NCBI GenBank assembly: GCA_017311315.1
Contig: CM029610.1
Location: 12,042,728-12,106,727, forward strand
Source of the DNA: Dendrocalamus latiflorus
Taxonomy: Eukaryota; Streptophyta; Magnoliopsida; Poales; Poaceae
Reading direction: 5' to 3'
Length of the DNA: 64,000 nucleotides
The notes beneath the pieces are model-generated. The model was not told the DNA's origin. It was given only the letters and a program-made list of their open reading frames with translations, and did no database searches. Shown piece after piece: positions 12,750 through 24,623 of the stretch; positions within the stretch are counted from its first letter, which is position 1, and each line of letters opens with the position of its first letter. The position numbers and the translations under genes were made by a program.

Positions 12750-14062
12750 AATGGATGAATGCTCAAATTCCCAATTTACCAAATCCGTGATTTAATGAAT
12801 CTCTAATTTAGCACATTGTAGTACCTAAATCAACCCCCAATTTTTTTTATGAAAATCAATCCCTAATTCCATACAAGTTCGATTAACAAGAGGGAATTCC
12901 ATATCTATATGGTAGATGAGGAGGACATTGTTGCAAGAGAGGTAGGGGCTTAAGCGTCGCAAAATGAAGGGGCAACAGTAGCATATCTTTAAGGAGGGAG
13001 ATGGCTAAGGTCATTGCGGCCACACCGAGGGAGATGGAGAGGTCGCCATGAAGAGGGGGAGAGGAACACAAGGCGTGGGGAGATGGCCGAGGATGCTATG
13101 GCCAGGGAGACACGCGCGCTGGTGGAGAGGTCGCTGAGGCTAGGGGAGAGGAGGACACGTGCGCTGGGGGAGAGCGTGATCCACCACCATCGCTAGGAGA
13201 GGCAAGAGGAGGGAGGAGACACGAATGAGGAGGGAGGCGAGGAGTCTGGACTGTTGTGGGGTTTTAGTTTGGTGGCATTTGCAAGTAATTACACCCCAAC
13301 TCTAGGGGTAAGTAGGTAACCGAGGGTGTAGCTCTGCTCGGGGTGCGCCCCATCACCCGCGCCATGAAAATAAACTACGCCCTCCATGAAAATAAACTAC
13401 GTCTTGCTCGGGATTCCATAAACTCTAGATTTGGTTTCTTTGGGAGCTATACCATTTGGCATGGCCCACTCCAACCAAAAAGCTGGAACCTAAAGCCATG
13501 CCAAATAGGCCTTATATATTCGAAATCTTATTTTAGTTGTTTTTGTGAACATTACCATCCTCTGTTACTAAACTAGCCGAATTGCCTGCACAATTACGTG
13601 GGTAGCTAGCTAGCTCTATATAAATTTATAATTACGTAAGTAGCTAGCTAACTCTATATAATTTTATTATACTACATAAAAAAGCTACAAAAAATTATGC
13701 ATGCAACATCTTTGTTCAGGCACATCAATCTAATTTTGTTACGCTAAAATAATAAAAACTTAACAAACCGAAACAAAAGGTTTCAGAAAACCTTTGTACA
13801 CTGTTCTTTCCTTGACTACAGTTACACTCCAGCTTTTCTCCTGTCAGCAATTTTTTAGTGGTCCTATCGCACTTTGTATGCTTCGACATGTGAATACTTT
13901 ACGTTCTACTTCGTAGGCTTTAACATGGAACCACATATCAAAGAATACATACGGAAAAACATTCTTGAAGGCTCATATAGCTTTCGAAATCTAAAGAATA
14001 AATTTTACAAAACTACACTACCTTCGACAGAAATTTCTATTGAAGATATACTAATTTGGTTG

Positions 14063-14064
<2 letters not shown>
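12750..14064. other. No supported gene; short repeats
   Basis: Positions 13010-13260 are purine-rich (gga/gag texture) with only a low-complexity ORF. A short hairpin lies at about 13451-13525 (atttggcatggc ... gccatgccaaat). A 40-base direct duplication lies at about 13588-13675 (attacgt..gtagctagct..ctctatata). Nothing else was recognised. Confidence 0.4.

Positions 14065-14135
<71 letters not shown>
14065..14135. repeat. (ATT)n microsatellite
   Basis: About 71 bases of uninterrupted ATT/TTA trinucleotide repeat. It produces the poly-leucine tail of a spurious ORF at 13874-14137. Confidence 0.97.
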
Positions 14136-14762
14136 GATGTTAGATTCATCCATCTACCGATTTTCCTCGATAATTCGGAAATTCCACTTGCGTGTACATT
14201 AGGATTAAAAAAAACTTGCGGCCGGTAAACCGGCACTGCCTGCCGCACATTTTTGAAAAGAAGATCTAGTTCATCCCCCTTAAGCCCGCCCCCTCTTTTG
14301 AGCAGAATTTCCGTTGAAGCATGCATGCATCCTAGTGCCTAGTTCTCAACTTTCATACTATCTCCGCTTATTTCTATACGACGCGGTTTAACTTAGCGTT
14401 GTCTCCAAAATTAAACTTTGATCGTTAATTTCTTTTACAACATATTGTCCATAGCTATAAAATCATGATTATGAGAAAGTATATTTAAATAGGAATCTAA
14501 TAATATCACTTTTGTGTTACAAAAACAATATATTGTTGGAAGCTGTTGGTAAAAAAGTTACGGAGTTTGAATCTCAAAATAGAACTCGAAATACATGGTA
14601 CCTTATGAAAATCAACAGAGGAGTACATTAATATTTGAATACATCAAATTCAAAATTTCAATTCAAAAACGGTACTGGTTCCCATTTTCGAAACTCTGGT
14701 CTCCACTGCGAAATAATTGTATGGCTCTAAGATGGAATTGAGTTGACCCTATTTTTATGCTA
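14136..14762. other. No supported gene; probable eroded MITE
   Basis: AT-rich sequence at about 14350-14580 has the look of an eroded MITE (ctccgcttatttctatacg start). No coding potential was seen. Confidence 0.35.
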
Positions 14763-14771
14763 CATTGTATA

Positions 14772-14994
14772 GAGTTTTGTTAAACATCGTCCAGATGTTT
14801 GTTTCCTAACTATCATCCAGATTTAAAGCTGTTGGATTAGAGATTCAATGGCTATGAATTCTTCCTCCCCCCACTCCCCCATTAAAAAAATCTCTCCCCT
14901 TTAAAAATAAGGGGTCCCTTGATTTCTAATCTAAGAATCACAAATTTAGATGATAGTTAGAAAGAAAACATCCGAGTAATACCTAGACACTCTC
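14772..14994. mobile_element. MITE with 9-bp target duplication (Mutator-like)
   Basis: Left end GAGTTTTGTTAAAC and right end GACACTCTC are imperfect inverted repeats (about 45 bases with taactatcatcca/tggatgatagtta inside). Exact CATTGTATA copies flank it at 14763-14771 and 14995-15003. A 9-bp duplication fits Mutator-type transposition. A second copy in opposite orientation is at 31537-31774. Confidence 0.7.
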
Positions 14995-15003
14995 CATTGT
15001 ATA

Positions 15004-15570
15004 TATAGCTGGAAACAATATTTAATACCGACTAAATTTAGGTTACTCATTGGGGATTAGTCTTCGATGAAATTATCAAGTCTCGAATACTTGCGTGGTC
15101 GTTTGCTAGATCCAGATGTCATTTTAGATCTTGACGTGCTGGGGTTCGCGGTGTCACATGCTTGGCGCATTGATCCGACAGATTGCACCTCTTCCTTCGT
15201 TCCACCTCACACGTACATCTGTAGTGGAACATGCAGAATTTTTGGCACATACAACACTTTTTATCTCATACCACCAAAAGTGAGCTTGCGTCGTGTCTGT
15301 CTCTCCACGCATAGTTCCCTCCCGCCATTATCGACGCTTTGTTAGTGCGCTACGCTCTTGCTCGCACTATAAATTGCGAGCTCTCCCACAGTCGCTCTCG
15401 CAGTCTCTTTCACAATCTCTCTCGCAATCGCTCTCGGAGTCTTGCAATTCTTCACAAGCCGGTTAACAGTCCTATTAGTAGGTACTTCCTGTGTAATACA
15501 TATGTGTGTGTCCATACATATATATGTGTATATTTATGTAATTATTTTTGTCATCATAATTTTTAATTTG
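15004..15570. other. Unannotated DNA with a possible promoter
   Basis: A TATA-like actataaatt occurs at about 15366, followed by a tract of tctctcgcaatcgc-type repeats (15380-15450). Reading frames at 15067-15345 and 15339-15566 have no recognisable domain. It may be the 5' part of the element that carries the pseudogene at 16893. Confidence 0.3.
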
Positions 15571-16070
15571 TAGTATTGTACTGCCATTATATATTCTTTC
15601 CATCGTAATTTTTATGTAGTATTGTAATGCCATAAAGTAAATATTTCTTTATTTGTAGTAATGTATTGCCATGAAATAAATATTTATGTAATTATTTATT
15701 TGTAATATTTATTTATTTCTAGTATTGTACTGCCATGAAATAAATATTTATTTAATTATTTATTTCATCATAATTTTTAATTTGTAGTATTATACTGTCA
15801 TTATATATGTATATGTATATTTATGTAATTATTTATTTGATCATAATTATTGATTTGTAGTATTGTACTGCTATTATATATGTATAGTTATGTAGTTATT
15901 TATTTGGTTGTAATTTTTAATATGTAGCATCGTACTATTATTATATATGTATATGTATATTTATGTAATTATTTATTTTGTTATAATTTTTAATTTATAG
16001 TATTGTATTGCCATAATATATGTGTATATATATGTATACGTGTATGTGTACATGTATGTATATATATGGA
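15571..16070. repeat. Degenerate tandem array, unit about 60-75 bp
   Basis: About eight imperfect units share the core gtagtattgtactgccat followed by tatttatgtaattatttatt and cataatttttaattt. A stray unit reappears at about 16795-16855. Unit length varies through TA-rich expansions. Confidence 0.75.
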
Positions 16071-16694
16071 TGGTGTAATACTTTATGGTCTTAGAACTTT
16101 GTATTACATAGTGTATTATATCTAGTTACTAATAACACATAGTTAGCTTTTCTTTAGGCATTTACAAGGATTGAAAACCACTATTTTGTGAATAAGGGAT
16201 TTTTACCCTCAGACTCACATCTATTGGACAACATTGACAAGATATGACACTTTAAAGCTTTTAGTGCACAGGTACATTTGTCCTTAGGCTTTGTTGTTTT
16301 GACATTATGCATTTTTATGTGTGGGTATGACTGTATGAGTGCATGAGCTAATAGCAAACAATTTTTTATGCATCAAGTTGGAAATGGTGTATAGGTCCTT
16401 TCATCTGTTAACCTTTTCTAATTGGAACCAAAGTTGTGATCTGGAATGTAAAGATAGGGTGCCAACATACCATGATTTGGTGGGCTTTGGTGGGTTGCGA
16501 AGTCTGTAGAATGAAATAAAGATTAGATCTATGCATATTTGATATTCTACCTTTGCTGGACAATTTAAATATGATCATCATGATAGAAATCAATATGTAA
16601 AAAGTGCACTATTAAACAACACTTCATCAATATAGTAATTAAAAACGCAATGCTTCATATTGCTACCATTATATATGTATATATGTATATATGT

Positions 16695-16743
<49 letters not shown>

Positions 16744-16750
16744 CATATGT

Positions 16751-16785
<35 letters not shown>

Positions 16786-16892
16786 GATACATATATGTGT
16801 GTACTATTTATTTCATCGTAAATTTTAATTTATAATATTTTATTATCATTTTTAATCTTCACACTCATATTTCGTTTATCCTTTTTGTTGGA
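16071..16892. repeat. AT-rich spacer with (TA)n microsatellite
   Basis: A long TA/TG dinucleotide tract lies at about 16670-16785. No gene was seen between 16071 and 16892. Confidence 0.7.
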
Positions 16893-18290
16893 AGGTATGT
16901 CTTTATCGGAGCTTCCCGAATAGTTCTATGATGAGAACCACCGGTGCCACTTATGGATGATGGTTGACACGGATGGCCCTCCACCCTTCAAGCTGTGGGG
17001 AGGGAGGGATCATTGGGAGCTAGACGATCGCTACGTCCCAATCCTGCGGGCAATGGACTTGTTGCCCTTTAAGAGGCTGGTCTCCATTGGACCAGATCGC
17101 CTGGAGTAGGCCATGCATGACAACAGTTCACAACACATCGCCACAGCACTTAGCGGCTCCATGACACCGTAAGATAGTTGCAAATTCTGATCGTTTCATT
17201 TATGAAATTTATACTAGTCATTACTGAACATGTTTCGTATGTCACTTCAGTTGGAGCGAGTGCAATGCATCGCAAGCTTGCCTGAAACCGCCATCAGTAG
17301 CCCAGACACACCTCTGACCCTATAGAAAACTTTCAAGTACATCCTGTCATAGGCCAAAAAATAATGGAAAACCTGAGCTGCAGCCGATCGACAGACCACA
17401 CCATACGCATCGGGCACCTAGTGAGGACACCGTGCTCACCCGCCAGGTCATCGCGACCTAGCGAGTCCAGCCAGCCATCGCAACCTGCCAAGTCTGCCCA
17501 GCGTTGTAGTACTAGCCGTTGATCATCCACGGGCCAAATCGATGAGGAGATAACTTACATACAAACCTATATTTTATTTTCCTGTCATTACTTACGTTCC
17601 GTTAACATCATGGTGTTCTCCCGCCGTAGGTTCGTCGTCGAGATGCATCACTTATGCCCTCTGCACCACCTACACAGACTACCGCTCTTCGTCGTTTATC
17701 TTCGCTACACATCCGGGAGGTACGAGATTCGTATTGTACATCTGGAATATTTATTGTGACTAATATCATTGCATCTTGCAGCCTTTAATTCAACATGGGG
17801 GTGACAGCCAGTCCACCAATGACGATACGGGCCTCCTTGCTGCTTCTAAGGAGTGGTACACAGTGTCGGGATTTGCATTGTATGTAGAGCAGAGTCCATC
17901 GTTCAGATCATACGCAGGGTTTGGAGACTTCAGTGGGTAGAGCTCCTCCAACATCGCTGTCATACTGTACGATGAAGGCTAGGGCTCCTCCGCACACTAG
18001 GGATTCCTAGAGTCCTTCATTCATGACTTCATCTCTGGCGGCCCCCAATTTGGTATGTCGATGCTAGAGCACATCGACGCTTACCACCAGACACTGTCTG
18101 GTGTACCTCAGCCTACTTCACCAACGCTGGCCACTTAATAAATAGAACGGTCTCCATACCTTCTCCAAACCAACAAGCAAGCTCCAGATCGGCTAACGTA
18201 TCCCACAGATATGCTCATGGTCAATGGAAGACAGCCACGCACGCGAAGGCAGACGAGGCGAGGAGATAACTATGGCTTAGATGAGTGAGC
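16893..18290 (+). pseudogene. Plant-mobile-domain-like transposon ORF, degenerate
   Basis: The start near 16893 reads MSLSELPE then a stop, then FYDENHR... and later WGGRDHWELDDRYVPILRAM, with another stop near 17107. The '(G)GRxHWxLDxRYVPxLxxxGLL' layout resembles the plant mobile domain (aminotransferase-like, PF10536) proteins of grass Mutator-like elements. A C-terminal-like block near 18040-18130 reads GGPQFGMSMLEHIDAYHQ and is Pro/Gln/Thr-rich after that. Several in-frame stops are visible (for example 17938, 17981 and 17998 in one frame). Family assignment is from recall and moderate; the broken state is clear. Confidence 0.5.
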
Positions 18291-19374
18291 CATATCACAT
18301 CCCGTGCGATACATTTTTTGTACTATTATATGTACTCCTTGAGTAATTGAATAAAAAATTGTATCATTAAGTCCACTACGATAATTTTCCATCTTATTTG
18401 CTATATTCAGAATTTCCTACAAATAATTTACGTAAATGAATTTTTGAGTAAAATTCATAATGGAGAAAAATTACGAGCAAATTACACAACGAACTACGCT
18501 GCGTCAGAAAGTTCCACAAAAAATTTCGTAAGTTTTTTTGCCCATTTGCTATATCTAAAAAATTTTACGAGTGGTGCGCGTTAAAATTTTCTAATCATAC
18601 AATTAAACTAATTAATTGTGGGTGCTAATCACTTGAAGCCTGGCCATCAGGTGGCAGGCTACCTGGAGCCCGGTGACCGGGCAGTAGGTCTTGGCCGCAC
18701 TACCACAAGGCTCCAGATGGCACGTGTCAACTCTACGGCTTCGCCGCCCGGTGGCCGAGCAGCAGAAAGGTTATTTTTGTCAATACCATACGCATACTAA
18801 TATTTCTATAAATACGGATTCAAACAATACCATATATACCAAAAAATTCGAACATGCAATGTGAGGAGACAAGCATGGCAAAGGGACAATGAAATACCAT
18901 GGGCGTTCTTTTTTCTTTTACAAGCTTAGAAGGAGCGACGTGATCAAGCATATAGAGAGGGCTAGACGACGTTATATTTTTCATGAAATATATAGTCGGC
19001 CCGTTATTTGATGGAAGGAGTTTTCCTTAGTAGCTAGAGTTTGTTTCATATACTATATATTTTCTTTTGGATAATAATGTCGTAGATTAAATTAAACTCA
19101 TCTAAATAATCTATCTCCAACGTACACAATAGTTGGTTAGATGTTAGTATTAATATTAGGTCCACAAAATTAAATACTAGATGTCTTTTCTTTTTTTAGA
19201 ATTTCTAGTTTTTTATTAGCAATTCTAAATCACATGTCATCTACTTTTATTATATAATATGCTGACATTCTCCTCTGTTAATTAGATGCCTAGGGTGGCT
19301 GGACGGGAAAACCACGTCGATCTAAAAAAAATTGGGAAAACGGCAATCTCGCAAAATATGGTCTAGAAAACAAA
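18291..19374. other. No supported gene
   Basis: Positions 18620-18770 are GC-rich with repeated 'cctggagcccggtgaccgggc'-type phrases, similar in style to the arms of the 1125-1615 element. They may belong to the transposon carrying the pseudogene at 16893. The rest is AT-rich and featureless. Confidence 0.35.
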
Positions 19375-20236
19375 GCAGTATAGAACTCATAGCGGAGATT
19401 AGACGGGGTAAATGATCATTGTCTCCTTTTCTACTTTAACAAAATTAACCTTCTTAAGTTTCTTCACTCAATTAGCTATGAGAAGCTAATAAGATTATAT
19501 ATAAGATTATATGCACAGTGGAAACAGGGAAAAAGGAAGCCTACAAGCTAAGAGAATAGAACAAGCAACGAACGAGCCTAAACCTCAATGGATCAGTCTG
19601 ATCACAGGCTTAAAACCGGTTTGACTGGACTAGGCAATCTGATCACTGGTCTAGGACCGATCTGACTGGTCAACGGTCAGACCGTAGGTCTGGGGCCGGT
19701 CTAACGGTCCCCTATTCTCAGACTGAAAACTCTTGAGTGAAAACTCAAATATCAAGAACTAACTCAAATCTCATCCAAACAATCCTAAATTTTGTATGAG
19801 ACTTGTTCAAGGCATTAGGAACCTAAACTAATCAAGAATCACAAGGTTTTTGCATTCAAGTTCACTAATTTGAAGAAAATCTAATCTAGACCTCAAGAAC
19901 ACCTAAAACCTTAAAATCCAAATTAGTTCTTACCCGAGGAATTTCTAATCAAGAGAATGATCCAGATCTACTTCTATATGTCATAGCAAATTAATCTAAG
20001 TATGGATTCAGGATAAAACTATCTTGGCCATAAAAACCCAAATTTGAGCCAAGAATAAGCAAAACCGGGCTTGGTCTCGAGACTTGCTATGTAAGTAATC
20101 TAGATGGTTAAAGATTGATCAATTGGACTCATCTTCTATCTCTTACTTATCATGGATCACAACAAGATCAAGAGAGGAGAAGAAAACATCAAAAACTAAG
20201 CCAAATCAATATTTCAACACTTGAGTGAAGAGGATA

Positions 20237-20313
20237 AATACTTAGACAAATTTTGATATCTATTAATACTTAGAGATAAATTCTGATATCTATTAATACT
20301 TAGAGATAAATAT
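20237..20313. repeat. Short tandem repeat, about 30-bp unit
   Basis: About two and a half copies of a unit containing atacttagagataaattctg and gatatctatta. Confidence 0.8.
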
Positions 20314-20885
20314 TTATAGCACTTCCTAACCAACCACAAAGTCTAAGGATGACAAAAAAAACTAAAGACAAAGAGCCATAACTTATCTCCCAAAAGTTCT
20401 CTCCAAGAACCCTAACCTCCTTAAATTGGCTTAGTACAACTCTCCAAAACGTAGCTACCTCTCTCTCCTTATATATAGAGGATCACAAGAAACTCTAACC
20501 AACCCTCTAATTGGGTTTCATCCAATTACATGGGTTAACCCGTTAAACGAACACCATATCAGGTTTTACACTCACATAACATGCTTCTCAAAGTGTATAT
20601 AACCATTAATTCGATAGTAAATCAACACCTAATTCACTTAACATTTTTAGCACATCCTTGACTTAAACCACCTCTCTTGTGCCTCCCGTATTGTGGTTTG
20701 ATTAAGTCTTCAACTTTTCGGTTTGAGGGCAAAAAGACCGTTTTGCCCTCAAATTGTCTTCTACAAAGCTTTGTGTTTTCTTTGCCTTGAGGCAACCCCG
20801 TACTTCATTTGCAAATCCATGCGGCCGCAATGACTTCCCTTCAAACGTCTCACATGTCCAAACCCAAGTCACTTGGCTTGCTACA

Positions 20886-21498
20886 AAAGGGTGCAATCAG
20901 GTCGGATTCGGACGGATATTGTTCATACCGTATCTTAACCCATATTTCCCCCCTAGATTCAGAGTCGAATACGATAAGGTCAGATACAGATACAAATTTA
21001 GAGTATTTAAAGTTTTGGATATGGTACCATCGGAACGGATACATGATGGTTTTGGATCCAAAACAGATAATATAGGCGGATAGTATATGCATACATAAAG
21101 GAATATACATTGAACCATACCACCATCACTTCAAGCCTTCAACTAGTAATAAATTCATCTAGGTCATGGAGAGGCGATTGGCTAGAGTGGCTGGACTCTG
21201 GAGTTAGGTTAGGACTTGGGTAAAATCTAGGTCGGTTGGTGTCAATGATGGTTGATAGGCTGGGCTGGTTGGGGTACTAACTTACTTGTTGAATATCCGG
21301 TCGGATAGTATCTGGTTTACTGTTTACCGATGCTATTCGGTTGAAATTTAGCTCTTCCATTTTCGCTAACATATCTGGCAACAACTATCCGGTACCGACC
21401 GAATTCGGCACCGGATACTAAACTATCTTGACATATTTGGTACCGACCGAATTCAGTATAGGATCGGTCGGGATTAACTCGTACCGTTTGCACCCCTA
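20886..21498. mobile_element. Non-autonomous hAT element with 8-bp target duplication
   Basis: TTGCTACA is repeated exactly at 20878-20885 and 21499-21506. The ends AAAGGGTGCAA... and ...TTTGCACCCCTA are inverted repeats of the hAT type (TAGGGGTGCAAA, with two changes on the left). The interior is rich in ggata/tatcc-like phrases (gatacggata) as in the related elements at 44426 and 57118. It encodes no transposase. Confidence 0.85.
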
Positions 21499-22245
21499 TT
21501 GCTACATGCCACTCTATACACCATGATGGTACTTGGCTTCCCTGACCATTCTGGACCTCAACTCATCCCTGAGCTTTATCCCGATCCACCTCGCTATTGA
21601 CCGTCATGTCCACCACTAGTAGCTTCTACTCTGGTTTCTTATCTTCTCGTCTTGTAACCATTCCGCTAGTCTTAGTTATCTTCTAGTGACACCTTGATCG
21701 TTCTAGACCTCAACTCTCCTAGCTTAGTTCTAATCCCTTGACTATTTTGGACCTAAGCTCTCCTAGATTAGTCCCTGTCCTGTCCGCCTCTCCATGACCT
21801 AGCTCCGGAGTCCTATAACCAACAACAGCAAGCAAACTGTCACGTAGCACTGCACAATACACAAAATTATCAATTGACACAATTAATGAGCCAAGATCCT
21901 TAACTTCACCTCAAAGCATCTCCGTATGCCTTAATATGGAGTCCATAATGTCTAATGACTAGTCGATACGTCTTCGCACATTCGGTCTCCCTTGAACCAA
22001 CTCTATATGCATCGACCTCATCACTCGGCACACTACATGTACCAATTTATCTCTTCACGATCTTTGCCTTCTTTGTGCTTTTTCACTTGAGCCACGTAGC
22101 CTTACTAGGACTTACACAACCGCACGGACCTTAGTTCCCCTGCTTAATCTCGGTCACTTGCCATTGATCGCTAATGGTCTCCAAACCATCTGCACATCCA
22201 AACACCAAACAACTACATCAAGCATAAGTTTCATACACTTGATTC

Positions 22246-22470
22246 ACTACACCAAAACACCAATATAGCGTCACATGTGTGTCGCTATAAGTTCATTATT
22301 ACCGTTGAACTGTCGGTCGGTATAACTGCCCCACAGACGAAGAGTCGGTAATTGTAGTTTTTCCGAGGAAAAATCAGTCGGTACAAATATTTACCTGTAC
22401 CGTTGCACCATCAGTCGGCACAAATAGTGAAGGAGGCTGACCTTCCGTCGGTATAGGGCCATGCCGCTCG
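22246..22470. repeat. 5' subterminal repeats of the CACTA element
   Basis: Several copies of gtcggta/gtcggcac with a following taa or caa lie within 230 bases of the 5' tip. They mirror copies at 29170-29340 near the 3' tip. In this superfamily such motifs bind the element's own DNA-binding protein. Confidence 0.7.
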
Positions 22471-22499
22471 CGCGCGCACCGAAAACCTGTTCGCGGGAA

Positions 22500-24620
22500 A
22501 ATTTCAAGGCCCATAAGACCGTCCTCTCCAAACCCTAGTTCTTATACCAATTTTCAGGGGCTCAGCCGCCGCCCACTCCAAACTCCCCCGCGCTCGCGAA
22601 TCCCCTTGTGCGCCGACTCCCGACCTCGCGCCCATCGATTTCCCTGCGCGCCGACTCCGACCTCGCGCCCGTCGAACTCCACTGCCCCCAGCCCGCCTCC
22701 TGCTACTCCTTCCCTGTCCCTTCTCCCCTCTCTGAATCGAGCCCGTCCCCTTCCTCGTTCCCACCCCGTGCGGCGCTGGTCGGCAGCTCTAGCTCCGTGG
22801 TGCGACGCTGGTGGGTTGGAGGCCGTAAGAGAGGGGACGGCGGCGAGGGTTGGGGGCCGTAAGAGAGGGGATGACGGTGAGGGGTTGGAAGTAGCCTATG
22901 CAGCAAGGGAGGCGAGGCGGCAGGGGGTCCTATCCTGTGTCAAACGAAGCTGCAAAGGTAAACCAAATCCATCCCCATTAAGTTTCAAAAAAAATCCATC
23001 CCCATTCGATTTTGGGCTTGCACTCATCCGATCTGTTCGACAGAACACATTAATTTGGTATGCCTAGTTCTAATTGCTGGAGGATTTGGTCAGGTGCCGC
23101 TGGATTAGAAGGCAAGCGCAGCTGCCGGAGCCAAGAAGCACTCACTGTGCAAGATTCCGCAGTTTCTTCTCGGATTGCCAGGGAATCAGCCGGTGGTTTC
23201 TTCTCCAATTGCTAGATAAGGTAGTCAGCTGTGTTACTGCTGCCCTGCAAACTATGATTACTCGGGATGTCATTCATAAATGGTTTAACTTAAAAAATTC
23301 TAAAGTTGTCCTGCAAGACCTGCAAATGATATCTGTAATCATGACTAATATGTTGGATAGACAAGTGCTATCCTTTTGCTTAGCCTCATTGGAACATCTT
23401 ATTAGTGGTGATAACCTTGCTGCTATATTTTTCTGATAAATTTATTACTACTTCAGTGAGTGAATTTCATGAGCTACAAATTTAGCAGTAAGGTTGGTCA
23501 AAAATTTTGAACGTGCCATTAATCATTGCTAAATAAACTGTACAACAATGCATAACTGAGCTGTTCTTTGTGATTGATATGGCAGACACTATCATGTATC
23601 TCCAGTATAACACTTCAGCTTGTTATGCTAGGATAGTTGTCAGATGTTTGTGGATATGCTCATCGAATTGTGGTTCCTTTTTAAGTACCACATCATTCTT
23701 TCCATATGTACAATGCATTTTATGCTCTGTTGTAAAATTTAGACAGAGTTTAGATAGAATTTAGGCAGAGCTGAGCTATATTTTGTTATCTGGACATCAT
23801 TCTAATTATTTTCCAATGCTTAGATTCTAGTTTAATTGACGTGCTAAGATTCTAGTGTTGCCTACTGTTGAGCTATATGTGGCCATCGTCATTCTTGTTC
23901 TCATTTGTATTTTTTCCCTCTGTCAGATGTGCTTCAACCTTTCAGTATTGTGATATTGCGTTTATGTACTGCCTTTTTACTTTCATCCTATAAGTTGCTA
24001 TACAAAGCAATAGGAAATAAATATACGGACTTACTTTTGGGCCTAATCTATTTACTGTGCTACTTTGTTTTGCAAAATTCCAGGTCTGAAAAATCAATCA
24101 TAGGCAGGGTGTTATTAGACTTTGATTTTCTTATTAGCCATATATGTCTGACTTTTCTTGTTAGCCATATATGTTACTCTGCCTTTTCATATTATTTAAC
24201 AAGGCTGAACCTGGTAGTTTGTCCATGATGTTAGCTGTTTTCAGTGCAATTTAAACTAACATGTTAGCTTATTATGATATATTTTGCTCAAATAATTTAA
24301 GCACATGTCTGATCTGATCTCATGCATATTTCATACTGCCTAGAGCTGACGTGCGCAACTTGCAAGCATTTGGAGATTATTTGAGCATCCACAACATTGG
24401 CAGTGACTCGCCTTCTGTGTAACGATACGATCCTCTATCCAGTGTATTTTTCATATTGTGTGGACATGAACAAGAGAATCGTGTTTAAATTATAACTATT
24501 TTGTGGATGCATGGATATGAAGCATGATTGCCAAAGTATGCAGCTCTTTTGATGCTTATGGTCTGTTTTTTTATTCTTAGTTTACTTTTAAAGCTGCTTG
24601 ATCTTCCTCATAAAGGTGCA
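22500..24620 (+). other. CACTA 5' region without a recognised gene
   Basis: A GC-rich block with C-rich low-complexity frames (22606-23067 on +, 22504-22764 on -) is followed by AT-rich intron-like sequence. A frame at 23074-23436 has no domain I recognise. This may be a 5' leader or exons of a second transposon protein; I cannot assign one. Confidence 0.4.
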
Positions 24621-24623
24621 TGC

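Larger units (their letters stand above)
19375..22244 (-). mobile_element. Long copia-type LTR, left part (interrupted by a CACTA element)
   Basis: The left tip (tagaactcatagcgg..ggggtaaatgatc) aligns with the tip of the LTR at 45423 and the tip at 60952. The body shares repeated 'ggtctgaccg'-type phrases and a common block (atcaggtttta..ctcacat near 20560; atcaggttttagactcacac near 46420). A TATA-like block with downstream ggagagaga on the - strand (about 20470-20480) suggests LTR transcription leftward. The element resumes at 29391 after the CACTA insertion. It also holds a small tandem repeat (20237-20313) and a hAT element (20886-21498). Confidence 0.6.

Noticed and set aside
13874..14137. 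87-aa frame ending in poly-leucine
   Set aside because: The leucine run is the (ATT)n microsatellite; no other support.
22606..23067. 153-aa frame with Pro/Ser/Arg-rich N terminus as a host gene
   Set aside because: Low-complexity, GC-rich and inside the CACTA element. A comparable frame on the - strand exists and no domain is recognised.
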